Shown: positions 25,241 to 35,223 of the stretch, in pieces | Layout of the letters: each line of letters begins with the position of its first letter | Position numbering within the stretch: the stretch's first letter is position 1 | Source of the DNA: SYIM01 sp964581825 | GTDB taxonomy: Bacteria; Pseudomonadota; Gammaproteobacteria; Burkholderiales; Burkholderiaceae_E | Assembly: GCA_964581825.1 (NCBI GenBank) | Contig: CAZORB010000022.1 | Coordinates: 1 to 36,737, forward strand | Reading direction: 5' to 3' | Length of the DNA stretch: 36,737 nucleotides | The notes under the pieces: generated by a model | What the model was told of the DNA's origin: nothing | The model's database searches: none | The model's input: the letters and a program-made list of their open reading frames with translations, nothing else | Translations under genes and position numbers: made by a program

Positions 25241-25962
25241 GCGTTCGGAAAGCTGATTCGGACCGCCGACCAGTCTGGTGCCGGCTGTGCGACCAGTTCG
25301 GAAACTTCGGAAAGGAATGCCACGCGGGGAACCTCCGTCGCACCAAGAGACGCCAGATGGCGGGTGTTCTGCTGGCAGTCTATCACGCGAAATCCGTGCG
25401 CCAATAGCAGTTCCACCAACGCGAACAACGCGATCTTGGATGCGTCCGGTTCGCGCGCAAACATGGATTCGCCGAAAAACATTCGACCGATTGAAACGCC
25501 ATACAGGCCGCCGATCAATGCCTGATGCTCATTGCGAATTTCAACGGAGTGCGCATAACCAAGGCGATGGAGGTCGCAATAGGCTGAGGCGATCTGAGGG
25601 GTGATCCAGGTGCCATCGCCCAGTCCCTCGCGTGGCTGTGCGCAGGCGTGAATGACGGCAGCGAAGTCCTGATCGAACGCGATCGTCCAGAGGCCGTCTC
25701 GACGGACCTTTCGAACCGTTTTGACCAGGGAGCGAGAGGCCTTGAAACGGTCAAGCGCCAGCACCATTCGTGGGTCAGGCGACCACCACAGTACGGGCTG
25801 TCCTTCGCTGTACCAAGGGAAGATCCCCGAGCGGTAGGCTTCGAGTAAACGCGTTGCTGACAAATCATGGCCAGCGGCGAGCAGGCCGTTCGGCTCGCGC
25901 AGCGCAGCACTGGGTGGGGGAAGCGGGTCTTGAGCGCTGACCCAATGAAGCAGGGGTCGCAT
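25237..25962 (-). CDS. aat: Leucyl/phenylalanyl-tRNA--protein transferase (Aat)
   Basis: A 241-residue enzyme that adds Leu or Phe from tRNA to proteins with N-terminal Arg or Lys, creating an N-degron. Family motifs: EPNGLLAAGHDLSATRLLEAYRSGIFPWY (22-50), WWSPDPRMVL, GGLYGVSIGRMFFGESMF and DCQQNTRHLASLGA, all in order. Normal length. ATG 25962 has no strong ribosome site. It lies first in an overlapping aat-bpt-pyrD unit, 44 bases downstream of the Nudix gene. Confidence 0.97.
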   Translation of the reverse strand: MRPLLHWVSAQDPLPPPSAALREPNGLLAAGHDLSATRLLEAYRSGIFPWYSEGQPVLWWSPDPRMVLALDRFKASRSLVKTVRKVRRDGLWTIAFDQDFAAVIHACAQPREGLGDGTWITPQIASAYCDLHRLGYAHSVEIRNEHQALIGGLYGVSIGRMFFGESMFAREPDASKIALFALVELLLAHGFRVIDCQQNTRHLASLGATEVPRVAFLSEVSELVAQPAPDWSAVRISFPNA

Positions 25963-26006
25963 GCGGCAGCGTTACCTGGCTCGGAGGCGTGATGCGTGAG
26001 TGACGA

Positions 26007-26552
26007 CTAGCGAGGCTTGGGCTGGTAGCGGATGGCGGTCGTACGCAATGGGTAAGCGCCGACCCGTCGGTCTTCGAAGAACCAGCGCAACGTTTGTTCA
26101 ACGGTTCGGAACGCGAGCGTGTCCCACGGGATCTCATGTTCTGCGAACAGCTGCGCCTCGAGGCTCTCGGGCCCTGGGTCGAAGTCGATATCGAGCAGAC
26201 GCGCATGAAAAAACAGATGCACCTGATCGACGTGAGGAATGTCGAGCACCGAGTACAACGCCCCCAGCTCGATTCGGGCGCCCGCCTCTTCGGCGGTCTC
26301 GCGTGCGGCGCCCTCTTCGGTAGTCTCGCCGTTTTCCATGAAGCCGGCAGGAAGCGTCCACATGCCGTATCGAGGCTCGATGGCGCGTCGGCAGAGCAGC
26401 ACACGATCCTCCCAAACCGGAATGGTTCCCAGCACTAATTTGGGGTTCTGATAGTGAATGGCGCCGCACGGCTTGCAGCAGTAGCGCGGACGGTTATCGC
26501 CCGGCGGGATCTCCAACTCGACGAGGCTGCCGCAGGCCGAACAATGTTTCAC
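26007..26552 (-). CDS. Nudix hydrolase with N-terminal zinc ribbon
   Basis: A 181-residue protein. Residues 4-29 form a Zn ribbon (Cys4, Cys7, Cys25/26, Cys29), and residues 70-92 a perfect Nudix box: G70, E76, R84 E85, E88 E89, G91, which bind Mg2+ and cleave nucleoside diphosphates linked to another moiety. The zinc ribbon plus Nudix layout recalls NudC-type NADH pyrophosphatases, but the protein is shorter and lacks the NudC SQPWPFPxS motif, so the substrate is open. GGAG lies 12 bases upstream of ATG 26552. It is probably the first gene of the aat-bpt-pyrD transcript. Confidence 0.88.
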   Translation of the reverse strand: MKHCSACGSLVELEIPPGDNRPRYCCKPCGAIHYQNPKLVLGTIPVWEDRVLLCRRAIEPRYGMWTLPAGFMENGETTEEGAARETAEEAGARIELGALYSVLDIPHVDQVHLFFHARLLDIDFDPGPESLEAQLFAEHEIPWDTLAFRTVEQTLRWFFEDRRVGAYPLRTTAIRYQPKPR

Positions 26553-26648
26553 GGGTGCTCCGCTTCCCTAAGGTTCTCGGAGTGTACCGAAGGCATCGTA
26601 CGATCGAAAAGACCGCGTCGATTCAGTTGCCGCTCATCTGAGTATCGT

Positions 26649-26677
26649 TTGCCTGTGTACGCCCTTACTGATATATT
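26649..26677 (+). promoter_or_regulatory. Promoter of initiator tRNA-Met
   Basis: TTGCCT (26649-26654), a 17-bp spacer and TATATT (26672-26677) place the start near 26684, seven bases before the tRNA. Confidence 0.75.
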
Positions 26678-26690
26678 CCGGCTTCTCCGA

Positions 26691-26767
<77 letters not shown>

Positions 26768-26921
26768 GTTTCAACAGCGCCGTTTCAGGCGCAACCTGGG
26801 TCCACCCGGCAGCAACGAGCGCGCAGGGCGGGTTCAATCCTCCGGTGCCATCAGCAGTCAGTCTGCCGAGCGCGAGCCGCGTTAGGTTTCTGGCAATTGT
26901 GTGCAACCGGGGCTGTGCTGG

Positions 26922-26948
26922 GCTGACCCGGAAATTTTCGGGGTCAGC
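26922..26948. repeat. 12-bp inverted repeat upstream of scpB
   Basis: GCTGACCCGGAA and its near-complement TTCGGGGTCAGC (one mismatch) flank a three-base loop, ending 26 bases before the scpB start. There is no T-run, so it is more likely an operator or a 5' mRNA hairpin than a terminator. The rest of 26768-26973 has no gene. Confidence 0.5.
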
Positions 26949-26973
26949 GTCAGCGTTCCACGAAGCGGATCGG

Positions 26974-27806
26974 ATGAATACCGACGAAGCGAAAGCTGTG
27001 ATCGAGGCCGCGCTACTGAGCGCCCAACAGCCTCTCGGAATCAACGACCTCAGGCGTCTGTTCGATGATTCAATTCCCCCCGATTCGATCCGTGCGCTGA
27101 TCGACGACATCGGTTTTCACTGGCAGACGCGCAGCCTTCGCCTCGTTCAGGTCGCATCAGGCTGGCGTTTTCAAACAGCACCTGAGTTCGCGCGCTTCCT
27201 GGATCGCCTGGCGGGCGAGAAGCCGCCGAAATACTCGCGTGCGGTGATGGAAACGCTGGCAATCATCGCGTATCGGCAGCCTGTCACGCGCGGTGATATT
27301 GAAGAGATCCGAGGCGTCATGGTGTCGCCGCAAATTATCCGCACGCTGGAAGAGCGAGGCTGGATCGAGGTAATTGGACACAAAGATTCCGTGGGACGGC
27401 CGTCACTGTTCGGCACTACCCGCCGTTTCCTCGATGACATGGGCTTGGGTGCACTGTCGCAGCTCCCCGCGCTCGACGGTGCGGGCTCGCCGACGGAGTT
27501 GCCTGCGCAGCAGGCGATTGATTTTGATTCCCCAACGGCTCCCGCCTTAACGCATGAGAGTCCTGCCGAGCCAACCGACCATGCCCAACCCGATGGCGAA
27601 GTGGCACAGGTTGAGGAAACGCCCCCGGCTGTCGCAGCGCCTGAGGCTGACGAATCACTACAAACTGACGGTGAGTCCGTAATGCCGCAGTCGATCTCCG
27701 CGGTGGCGCCTGCAGAGCGGGCCATCGAAGCACCTGCTGAAGTACCTGCCGAAGCGCAAGCGGCTCCAGCGCCCTCTGCTGCAACACCCGAAACACGGGA
27801 ACTCCC

Positions 27807-27810
<4 letters not shown>
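26974..27810 (+). CDS. scpB: Segregation and condensation protein B
   Basis: A 278-residue ScpB: the kleisin-interacting partner in the Smc-ScpA-ScpB condensin that organises chromosomes. Residues 1 to about 170 hold the two winged helices (IEAALLSAQQPL, YSRAVMETLAIIAYRQPVTRGDIEEIRGV, LEERGWIEVIGHKDSVGRPSLF). Residues about 175-278 form an Ala/Pro/Glu-rich acidic tail not seen in short ScpBs. No ScpA is adjacent in the window. ATG 26974 matches the usual family start, although the ribosome site is weak. The stop overlaps rluB by four bases. Confidence 0.95.
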
Positions 27811-29582
<1,772 letters not shown>

Positions 29583-29596
29583 GTGCACGCCCCTTT

Positions 29597-29611
29597 CCGA
29601 GCAAGGCTCGG
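29597..29611 (+). terminator. Weak intrinsic terminator after rluB
   Basis: CCGAGC-AAG-GCTCGG forms a six-bp stem with a three-base loop, followed by TATTTT. It lies 15 bases after the rluB stop and just before the rimP-operon -10 box. Confidence 0.45.
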
Positions 29612-29622
29612 TATTTTCGGGT

Positions 29623-29628
29623 TATAAT
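29623..29628 (+). promoter_or_regulatory. -10 box of the rimP-nusA-infB operon
   Basis: A consensus TATAAT inside an AT-rich patch; the start would be near 29635. No -35 match exists at 16-18 bp, where the rluB hairpin lies. Confidence 0.55.
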
Positions 29629-29641
29629 TTTTTGTTGTTTA

Positions 29642-29705
29642 CCCGTCCCGGCAGGCTTTCAGGGATGGGCGCGGGGTGAATGGGCTTGCGAGCCCATTTT
29701 TTTTT
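29642..29705 (+). terminator. rimP leader: hairpin plus intrinsic terminator (putative attenuator)
   Basis: Two stems lie in the leader. The first is CCCGTCCC (29642-29649) pairing with GGGATGGG (29662-29669, one G-U). The second is ATGGGCT (29680-29686), loop TGCG, AGCCCAT (29691-29697), followed by nine T residues: a textbook terminator placed about 100 bases before rimP. A rimP-leader attenuator family has been described for the rimP-nusA-infB operon in other proteobacteria; NusA feedback is the natural hypothesis. Confidence 0.75.
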
Positions 29706-29750
29706 CTTGGCGCCGGTTTGGGGCCAGTGGGGTGGAGAACAATAGGTTGA

Positions 29751-29810
29751 ATGCTGGATCGCGGACACGGTCCGAGCGCACACGCGAATCTGTTCCGGAA
29801 ATCGGCGTGA
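29751..29810 (+). CDS. Possible 19-residue leader peptide coupled to rimP
   Basis: A 19-codon frame (MLDRGHGPSAHANLFRKSA) begins at ATG 29751, five to six bases after AGG in AATAGGTTGA. Its TGA stop overlaps a GTG (29807) in frame with RimP by four bases (GTGA), the same geometry as rbfA/truB. It starts 45 bases after the terminator T-run. No matching peptide family is known to me; it could be a chance frame. Confidence 0.4.
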   Translation: MLDRGHGPSAHANLFRKSA

Positions 29811-30367
29811 GCGCCTCGGGCGTTCCCCATCTGCACGAGCTTGTCGAGCGAACGATTGAGCCGATGGGGTACGAACTGGTCGATATCGAATTTGGCCAGC
29901 GTGGGCTATTGCGCATCGTAATCGATTCACCAGCAGGAATTCGGGTCGAGGATTGCGAACAGGTCAGTCGGCAGTTAAGTCACCTGTTTACCGTCGAAAA
30001 CATCGACTACGATCGGCTCGAAATTTCCTCTCCGGGGCTCGACAGACCGCTGCGCCAAGTGCGTGATTTTGTCCGTTTCGCCTCCAGCCGCATCACGCTT
30101 CGGCTTCGCCAGCCTTTCCAGGGCAGGCGAAATTTCGAAGGCATTCTTACTGTCGAAGACGAAGGTCGATTCGGGCTCGAGTTGGTTGAGCCGGAAAACA
30201 CGACCCCGCGCAAACCGGGCGCAGGTCGGCCTGCAGCGAAGCGAGCAGGGGCTGCTCGCAAAGCGGTCAAGCCCGGCGAACAGGAAGCGCCGGCGACGGT
30301 GCGCAAACTAATCTTTTCGCTCGACGAGGTCGAGCGGGCACGACTGGTGCCGATCGTGAAGTTTTAG
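29807..30367 (+). CDS. rimP: Ribosome maturation factor RimP
   Basis: A 186-residue factor that helps assemble the 30S subunit. Core: GYELVDIEFG, VEDCEQVSRQLSHLF, and IDYDRLEISSPGLDRPLR (the family signature) in order, then the C-terminal Sm-like barrel. A basic, Pro/Ala/Lys-rich insertion of about 35 residues (PRKPGAGRPAAKRAG onward) splits that barrel before VRKLIFSLDEVERARLVP. I chose GTG 29807 because RimP proteins begin about here; GTG 29732 would add 25 unconserved residues. It starts the rimP-nusA-infB-rbfA-truB operon. Confidence 0.92.
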   Translation: MSASGVPHLHELVERTIEPMGYELVDIEFGQRGLLRIVIDSPAGIRVEDCEQVSRQLSHLFTVENIDYDRLEISSPGLDRPLRQVRDFVRFASSRITLRLRQPFQGRRNFEGILTVEDEGRFGLELVEPENTTPRKPGAGRPAAKRAGAARKAVKPGEQEAPATVRKLIFSLDEVERARLVPIVKF

Positions 30368-30376
30368 GAGCTGAGC

Positions 30377-31861
30377 ATGAGCCGAGAAGTCCTACTGTTG
30401 GTCGATGCGCTGGCGCGCGAAAAGAACGTCGCGCGTGACGTCGTGTTCGCAGCCCTCGAAACTGCGCTCGCCTCAGCCACCAAGAAACGCTTCAAGGAAG
30501 AGGTCGATGTTCGGGTAACGATCGATCGGCTGTCTGGCGACTACGAAGCCTTCCGTCGCTGGCAGGTTGTTCCCGACGGCGAGCTCGAAGATCACGACAT
30601 CCAGATCATTCTGAGCGAGGCGCATAAACAGGTCGCCGATGTCCAGGTGGGCGATTTCATCGAAGAAGAGCTTGAAGCTGTCGAGCTCGGCCGAATTGGC
30701 GCGCAGGCGGCCAAGCAGGTCATTCTTCAGCGTATTCGCGAGGCCGAGCGCGAGCAGATCATCGATGACTTCCTTGCGCGCGATGAGCCGATCATGTCCG
30801 GCACCATCAAGCGTATCGACCGCGAAGGTGCAATCGTCGAATCAGGCAAGCTCGAAGCTCGGCTACCGCGCGATCAGATGATCCCCAAGGAAAATCTTCG
30901 CGTGGGTGATCGGGTGCGCGCACTCGTGCTCCGCGTCAACCGCGAAGGCCGGGGCCCGCAGCTGATCCTGTCCCGTACGGCGCCGGAATTCATCCGGCAT
31001 CTGTTCACGAACGAAGTACCCGAAATCGAGCAGGGTCTGCTGCAGATCAAGGCGGCGGCCCGCGACGCCGGTGTGCGAGCAAAAATTGCGGTTCACACCA
31101 CGGACCGCCGTATTGATCCGATTGGCACCTGCGTGGGCGTGCGTGGCTCGCGCGTGCAGGCTGTCACAGGCGAACTGGCAGGCGAGCGCGTCGATATTGT
31201 TCTGTGGTCTGAGGATCCGGCGCAGTTCGTAATTGGCGCACTCGCGCCCGCCAACGTGTCCTCTATTGTGGTTGATGAAGACAAGCATGCGATGGACGTG
31301 GTGGTTGACGAGGATAACCTCGCGCTTGCGATCGGAACCGGCGGCAGAAACGTCCGGCTTGCATCCGAGCTCACCGGCTGGCACATCAACATCATGACGC
31401 GCGAAGAGTCGCAGCAGAAGTCCGCTGCCGAGCGCGGCGAAGTGCGCAACGTTTTCATGCAGCGGCTCGATGTGGATGAGGAAGTCGCAGACATCCTGAT
31501 CGATGAGGGCTTCACCAGCCTCGAGGAAATCGCCTACGTGCCGCTCAATGAAATGCTCGAGATCGAAGCATTCGATGAGGACACCGTGAACGAGCTTCGC
31601 GACCGGGCGCGCAATGTTCTGCTGACAGAGGCCATTGCCACCGAAGAAAAAATTGGCGCGGCAGCTCAAGATCTGCTGTCTCTTGAAGGTATGGATCGGG
31701 ACCTGGCGGCGCGGTTGTCAGACTCTGGCGTCCACACCCGCGACGAGCTGGCAGAGCTTGCCGTGGACGAGCTGGTCGAAGCGACCGGGATCGACGAGCA
31801 GCGGGCCCGCGACCTGATCATCCGTGCGCGTGCGCACTGGTTTGAGAGTGAGCAGGCCTGA
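30377..31861 (+). CDS. nusA: Transcription termination/antitermination factor NusA
   Basis: A 494-residue NusA (E. coli 495). Domains in order: RNA polymerase-binding N-terminal domain (1 to about 125), S1 domain (about 135-200), two KH domains (about 205-345, with GTCVGVRGSRVQAVTGEL and AIGTGGRNVRLASELTGW), and two acidic C-terminal helix-hairpin repeats (about 365-490, DEGFTSLEEIAYVP and DSGVHTRDELAELAVDEL). It modulates pausing, intrinsic termination and rRNA antitermination, and could act on the leader terminator upstream. AGGAG at 30367-30371 precedes ATG 30377; the spacing to rimP is nine bases. Confidence 0.98.
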   Translation: MSREVLLLVDALAREKNVARDVVFAALETALASATKKRFKEEVDVRVTIDRLSGDYEAFRRWQVVPDGELEDHDIQIILSEAHKQVADVQVGDFIEEELEAVELGRIGAQAAKQVILQRIREAEREQIIDDFLARDEPIMSGTIKRIDREGAIVESGKLEARLPRDQMIPKENLRVGDRVRALVLRVNREGRGPQLILSRTAPEFIRHLFTNEVPEIEQGLLQIKAAARDAGVRAKIAVHTTDRRIDPIGTCVGVRGSRVQAVTGELAGERVDIVLWSEDPAQFVIGALAPANVSSIVVDEDKHAMDVVVDEDNLALAIGTGGRNVRLASELTGWHINIMTREESQQKSAAERGEVRNVFMQRLDVDEEVADILIDEGFTSLEEIAYVPLNEMLEIEAFDEDTVNELRDRARNVLLTEAIATEEKIGAAAQDLLSLEGMDRDLAARLSDSGVHTRDELAELAVDELVEATGIDEQRARDLIIRARAHWFESEQA

Positions 31862-31899
31862 GGGCGACTTCATCGCGCCAGGTTCAGGGAAGGACAGAA

Positions 31900-34836
31900 A
31901 TGGCAAGTACCAACGTTGCAAGTTTCGCAACCGAGCTCAAGATGCCCGTCGAAATGCTGCTGGAGCAGTTGCGCTCGGCGGGCGTTGAGAAGCGTTCGGG
32001 TGATGACACAGTCACCGAGGCAGACAAGGAACGTCTTCTCGAGGCGCTGAGGCGCGCGCACGGCGGCGGTGAAGCGCCCAAAAAGAAAATTACCCTCACT
32101 CGGAAACAGACCTCCGAGATCAAGCAGGCCGACGCTACCGGCAAGGCTCGAACCATTCAGGTTGAGGTTCGTAAGAAGCGTGTGTTTGTGAAGCGTGACG
32201 GCACCGAAGTGCCGGTGTCTGATGCACCGCAGCAGCCCTCCGAGCCCTCCATCGACGAAGATCAACTTCGTCTGCGCGAGGAAGAAGATCGCCGTCAGCA
32301 GCAGCTCCTCGAGCGGCAGGCTGCCGAGCTACGCGAGAAACAGGAGCGGCTTGAGGAAGAGCGTCTTCGGGCTGAGGCTGCCGCAGCCGAAGCCGCGCGG
32401 CGCGAGGCGGAGGCACTGGCTGAGCAGCAACGCCTGGCCGCCGAAAACGAAGCGCGGCGGCGTGAGCAGGAGTCGACTGCAGCCAGCGTGGCGGAGCCGG
32501 TCACCGACGAACAGTCTCTGCGGCGTGAGGCGGAAGATTCCGCCAGACGCGAGGCCGAAGCGCAGGCCGCTGCGCAGGCGCTGGCTGCTGCCGACGCACG
32601 GCGCCGCGCCGATGAAGAAGCTAAGGTACGCTCCGAAGCGCGGGCTCGCGCTGAGGCCGAGGTCGCAGAAATCAATCGGCTGATGAGCGCTTCACGTAAG
32701 CCAGTTCCCAAGCCGGTTGAGGCGCCGGCGCCGGCGCCCGCGCCCGCGCCGGTAGTAGCCGCAGCGCCCCAGCCTGCTCCCGCAGCGCCGGCCGGCGCAA
32801 AAGCGGGTGTTAAAGGCACGCTGCATCGCGCTGCCGGCACGCCGTCTCGAACGGGTCCTGCCACCCCGCCGCCTGCTGGCGACGCTCAGAAGAAACATGT
32901 CAAGTCAGAAAAGCTCTCCTCAACCTGGTCAGAGGAAGCCGCCAAGAAGCGTGCGATCAAAACCCGTGGCGACTCGAGTGGCGGTAGCGCGGGTTGGCGC
33001 GGACCGCGTGGCGGCGGCTCGAACCGAAGTCGCGATCGCGGTGCGGACACCCAGCAGGTTGTCGCCGCGCCGGCAGAGGCGGTGGTTCGCGAAGTGCACA
33101 TTCCCGAAACCATCACCGTTGCCGATCTGGCGCACAAAATGTCGGTGAAGGCGGCTGAGGTCATCAAGACCCTGATGAAGCTTGGTCAGATGGTCACCAT
33201 CAATCAGGTGCTCGACCAGGATACGGCCATGATCGTGGTCGAGGAAATGGGCCATCTCGCCGTAGCAGCCAAGCTGGATGATCCCGAGGCTTTCCTTGAG
33301 GAAAGCTCGGACGCAGGCGATCAACTGCCGCGACCACCTGTCGTCACCGTGATGGGCCACGTGGACCATGGCAAAACCTCTCTGCTCGATTCGATTCGGC
33401 GAGCGAAGGTTGCTGCTGGCGAGGCGGGGGGCATCACCCAGCACATCGGCGCCTACCATGTGCAAACCCCACGCGGGGTCATCACGTTTCTCGACACCCC
33501 AGGTCATGAGGCCTTCACGGCAATGCGGGCGCGCGGTGCGAAAGCCACCGATATCGTCATTCTGGTGGTGGCAGCCGATGACGGTGTGATGCCGCAAACG
33601 ATCGAGGCTATCCGGCACGCGCGAGCGGCCAACGTGCCCATCGTTATCGCAATGAACAAAATCGACAAGCCCGAGGCGAACCCGGATCGCGTCAAACAGG
33701 AACTGGTCGCTCAGGAAGTCGTGCCCGAGGAATACGGCGGTGACTCTCCGCTGGTGCCGGTATCGGCCAAAACAGGCGAGGGCATCGATTCCCTGCTTGA
33801 AAACGTGCTGCTGCAGGCCGAAGTCCTTGAACTGAAAGCGGTGCGCGATGGTGCGGCCAAGGGCCTTGTCATCGAAGCCCGACTCGACAAAGGTCGCGGC
33901 CCGGTCGCTACCGTACTGGTTCAGTCCGGAACGCTCAAGCGCGGCGATGTGGTGCTGGCGGGGTCTGCGTTCGGCCGTGTTCGCGCCATGCTCGATGAAA
34001 ACGGTCGTCCGGTGAACGAAGCGGGCCCCTCCATTCCGGTTGAAATCCAGGGACTGGCTGAGGTGCCTGCGGCGGGCGAGGAAGTCATCGTGCTGGGCGA
34101 CGAGCGCAAGGCGCGCGAAATCGCGCTGTTCCGGCAGGGTAAGTTCCGCGACGTGAAGCTTGCGAAGCGGCAGGCGGCCAAACTCGAGAACATGCTCGAG
34201 CAGATGGCAGAGGGCGACGTCAAAACGCTGCCTCTCATCATCAAGGCCGATGTGCAGGGTTCGCAGGAGGCCTTGTCGCATGCCATGCTGAAGCTCGGTA
34301 CGGACGAAGTGCGGATCACGGTTGTTCACCAGGCGGTAGGTGGCATCACCGAATCTGACGTCAACCTGGCGACTGCATCCAAAGCTGTCATCATTGGCTT
34401 TAACGTACGCGCCGATCAGGCGGCCAAACGCCTGGCTGAAACAAACGGCGTGGATATCCGCTACTACAACATCATTTATGACGCGGTCGATGAAGTGAAG
34501 GCCGCTATGGCGGGCCTGCTCTCACCCGAACAGAAGGAAGAGACGCTGGGTCTGGTCGAGATCCGACAGATCTTCCGGGTTTCGAAGGTGGGAACCATCG
34601 CCGGCTGTATGGTGCTAGAGGGCGTGGTGCGGCGCGGGGCCCGTGTCCGACTGCTTCGCGACAACACCGTTATCTGGACTGGCGAGCTCGATTCGCTTAA
34701 GCGCTTCAAGGACGATGTCCGAGAGGTCAAGGAAGGCTTCGAATGCGGTCTGTCGCTGCGGGGTTACGACGACATTCGCGAGCGTGACCAGATCGAGGTG
34801 TTCGAGGTCAAAGAAGTCGCCCGTACGACGCTTTAA
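31900..34836 (+). CDS. infB: Translation initiation factor IF-2
   Basis: A 978-residue IF-2 GTPase, which places initiator tRNA on the ribosome. The N-terminal IF2_N domain (1-50) is followed by a long charged Glu/Arg/Ala coiled-coil stretch (about 110-260), an Ala/Pro-rich linker, and a second IF2_N-like domain near 410-460. The G domain has GHVDHGKT (486-493), DTPGH (532-536) and NKID (586-589), followed by domains II-IV (EFTu-like and fMet-tRNA-binding) to the end. AAGGA precedes ATG 31900, 38 bases after nusA. The length fits Burkholderiales IF-2s, which have expanded N-termini. Confidence 0.98.
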   Translation: MASTNVASFATELKMPVEMLLEQLRSAGVEKRSGDDTVTEADKERLLEALRRAHGGGEAPKKKITLTRKQTSEIKQADATGKARTIQVEVRKKRVFVKRDGTEVPVSDAPQQPSEPSIDEDQLRLREEEDRRQQQLLERQAAELREKQERLEEERLRAEAAAAEAARREAEALAEQQRLAAENEARRREQESTAASVAEPVTDEQSLRREAEDSARREAEAQAAAQALAAADARRRADEEAKVRSEARARAEAEVAEINRLMSASRKPVPKPVEAPAPAPAPAPVVAAAPQPAPAAPAGAKAGVKGTLHRAAGTPSRTGPATPPPAGDAQKKHVKSEKLSSTWSEEAAKKRAIKTRGDSSGGSAGWRGPRGGGSNRSRDRGADTQQVVAAPAEAVVREVHIPETITVADLAHKMSVKAAEVIKTLMKLGQMVTINQVLDQDTAMIVVEEMGHLAVAAKLDDPEAFLEESSDAGDQLPRPPVVTVMGHVDHGKTSLLDSIRRAKVAAGEAGGITQHIGAYHVQTPRGVITFLDTPGHEAFTAMRARGAKATDIVILVVAADDGVMPQTIEAIRHARAANVPIVIAMNKIDKPEANPDRVKQELVAQEVVPEEYGGDSPLVPVSAKTGEGIDSLLENVLLQAEVLELKAVRDGAAKGLVIEARLDKGRGPVATVLVQSGTLKRGDVVLAGSAFGRVRAMLDENGRPVNEAGPSIPVEIQGLAEVPAAGEEVIVLGDERKAREIALFRQGKFRDVKLAKRQAAKLENMLEQMAEGDVKTLPLIIKADVQGSQEALSHAMLKLGTDEVRITVVHQAVGGITESDVNLATASKAVIIGFNVRADQAAKRLAETNGVDIRYYNIIYDAVDEVKAAMAGLLSPEQKEETLGLVEIRQIFRVSKVGTIAGCMVLEGVVRRGARVRLLRDNTVIWTGELDSLKRFKDDVREVKEGFECGLSLRGYDDIRERDQIEVFEVKEVARTTL

Positions 34837-34845
34837 GGCGGTTTG

Positions 34846-35223
34846 ATGGCAAAGCGCAGTGCGTCTGCGGGCCCCCGAGGGGTCCGCGTCGCCGAACAGA
34901 TCCACCAAGAGCTCGCACTCCTCATTCGGGGCGAGCTCAAGGACGCAGGGCCGGGTATGGTCACCCTCACCGGGGTCGACCTGACCCCGGACTATGCGTA
35001 TGCCACCGTTTATTTCACTGTGCTGCCGGACGATCCGGCCACCATCGAAGCCACGACGCAGGCGCTATCTCGCGCGGCCGGCTTCATGCGCGGCCAGATC
35101 GGTCGGCGGATCCGTATTCACACGACGCCCGAGCTGCGCTTCGTTCTCGATCGCTCCACGCTTCGAGGGCTCGAGCTCGACCGCCTGATCAGCGAAGCAA
35201 ACCGTCGCCAGGCCGACGAGTGA
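34846..35223 (+). CDS. rbfA: 30S ribosome-binding factor A
   Basis: A 125-residue KH-fold protein that aids late 16S rRNA maturation (helix 1/44 region). The family pattern is clear: RVAEQIHQELALLIRGELKD, VTLTGVDLTPDYAYATVYF, LSRAAGFMRGQIGRRIRIHTTPELRFVLD. ATG 34846 is preferred over the TTG three bases earlier; AAGGCGG is the ribosome site. It begins nine bases after infB, and its stop overlaps truB by four bases. Confidence 0.97.
   Translation: MAKRSASAGPRGVRVAEQIHQELALLIRGELKDAGPGMVTLTGVDLTPDYAYATVYFTVLPDDPATIEATTQALSRAAGFMRGQIGRRIRIHTTPELRFVLDRSTLRGLELDRLISEANRRQADE

Noticed and set aside
29732..29806. Upstream GTG start for RimP adding 25 residues
   Set aside because: The added residues are unconserved and no ribosome site precedes it; GTG 29807 fits family starts. 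Not excluded.
32929..34329. 466-codon minus-strand frame inside infB, and a 371-codon one inside hrpA (3409-4524)
   Set aside because: Shadows of conserved genes; no ribosome sites or recognisable domains.
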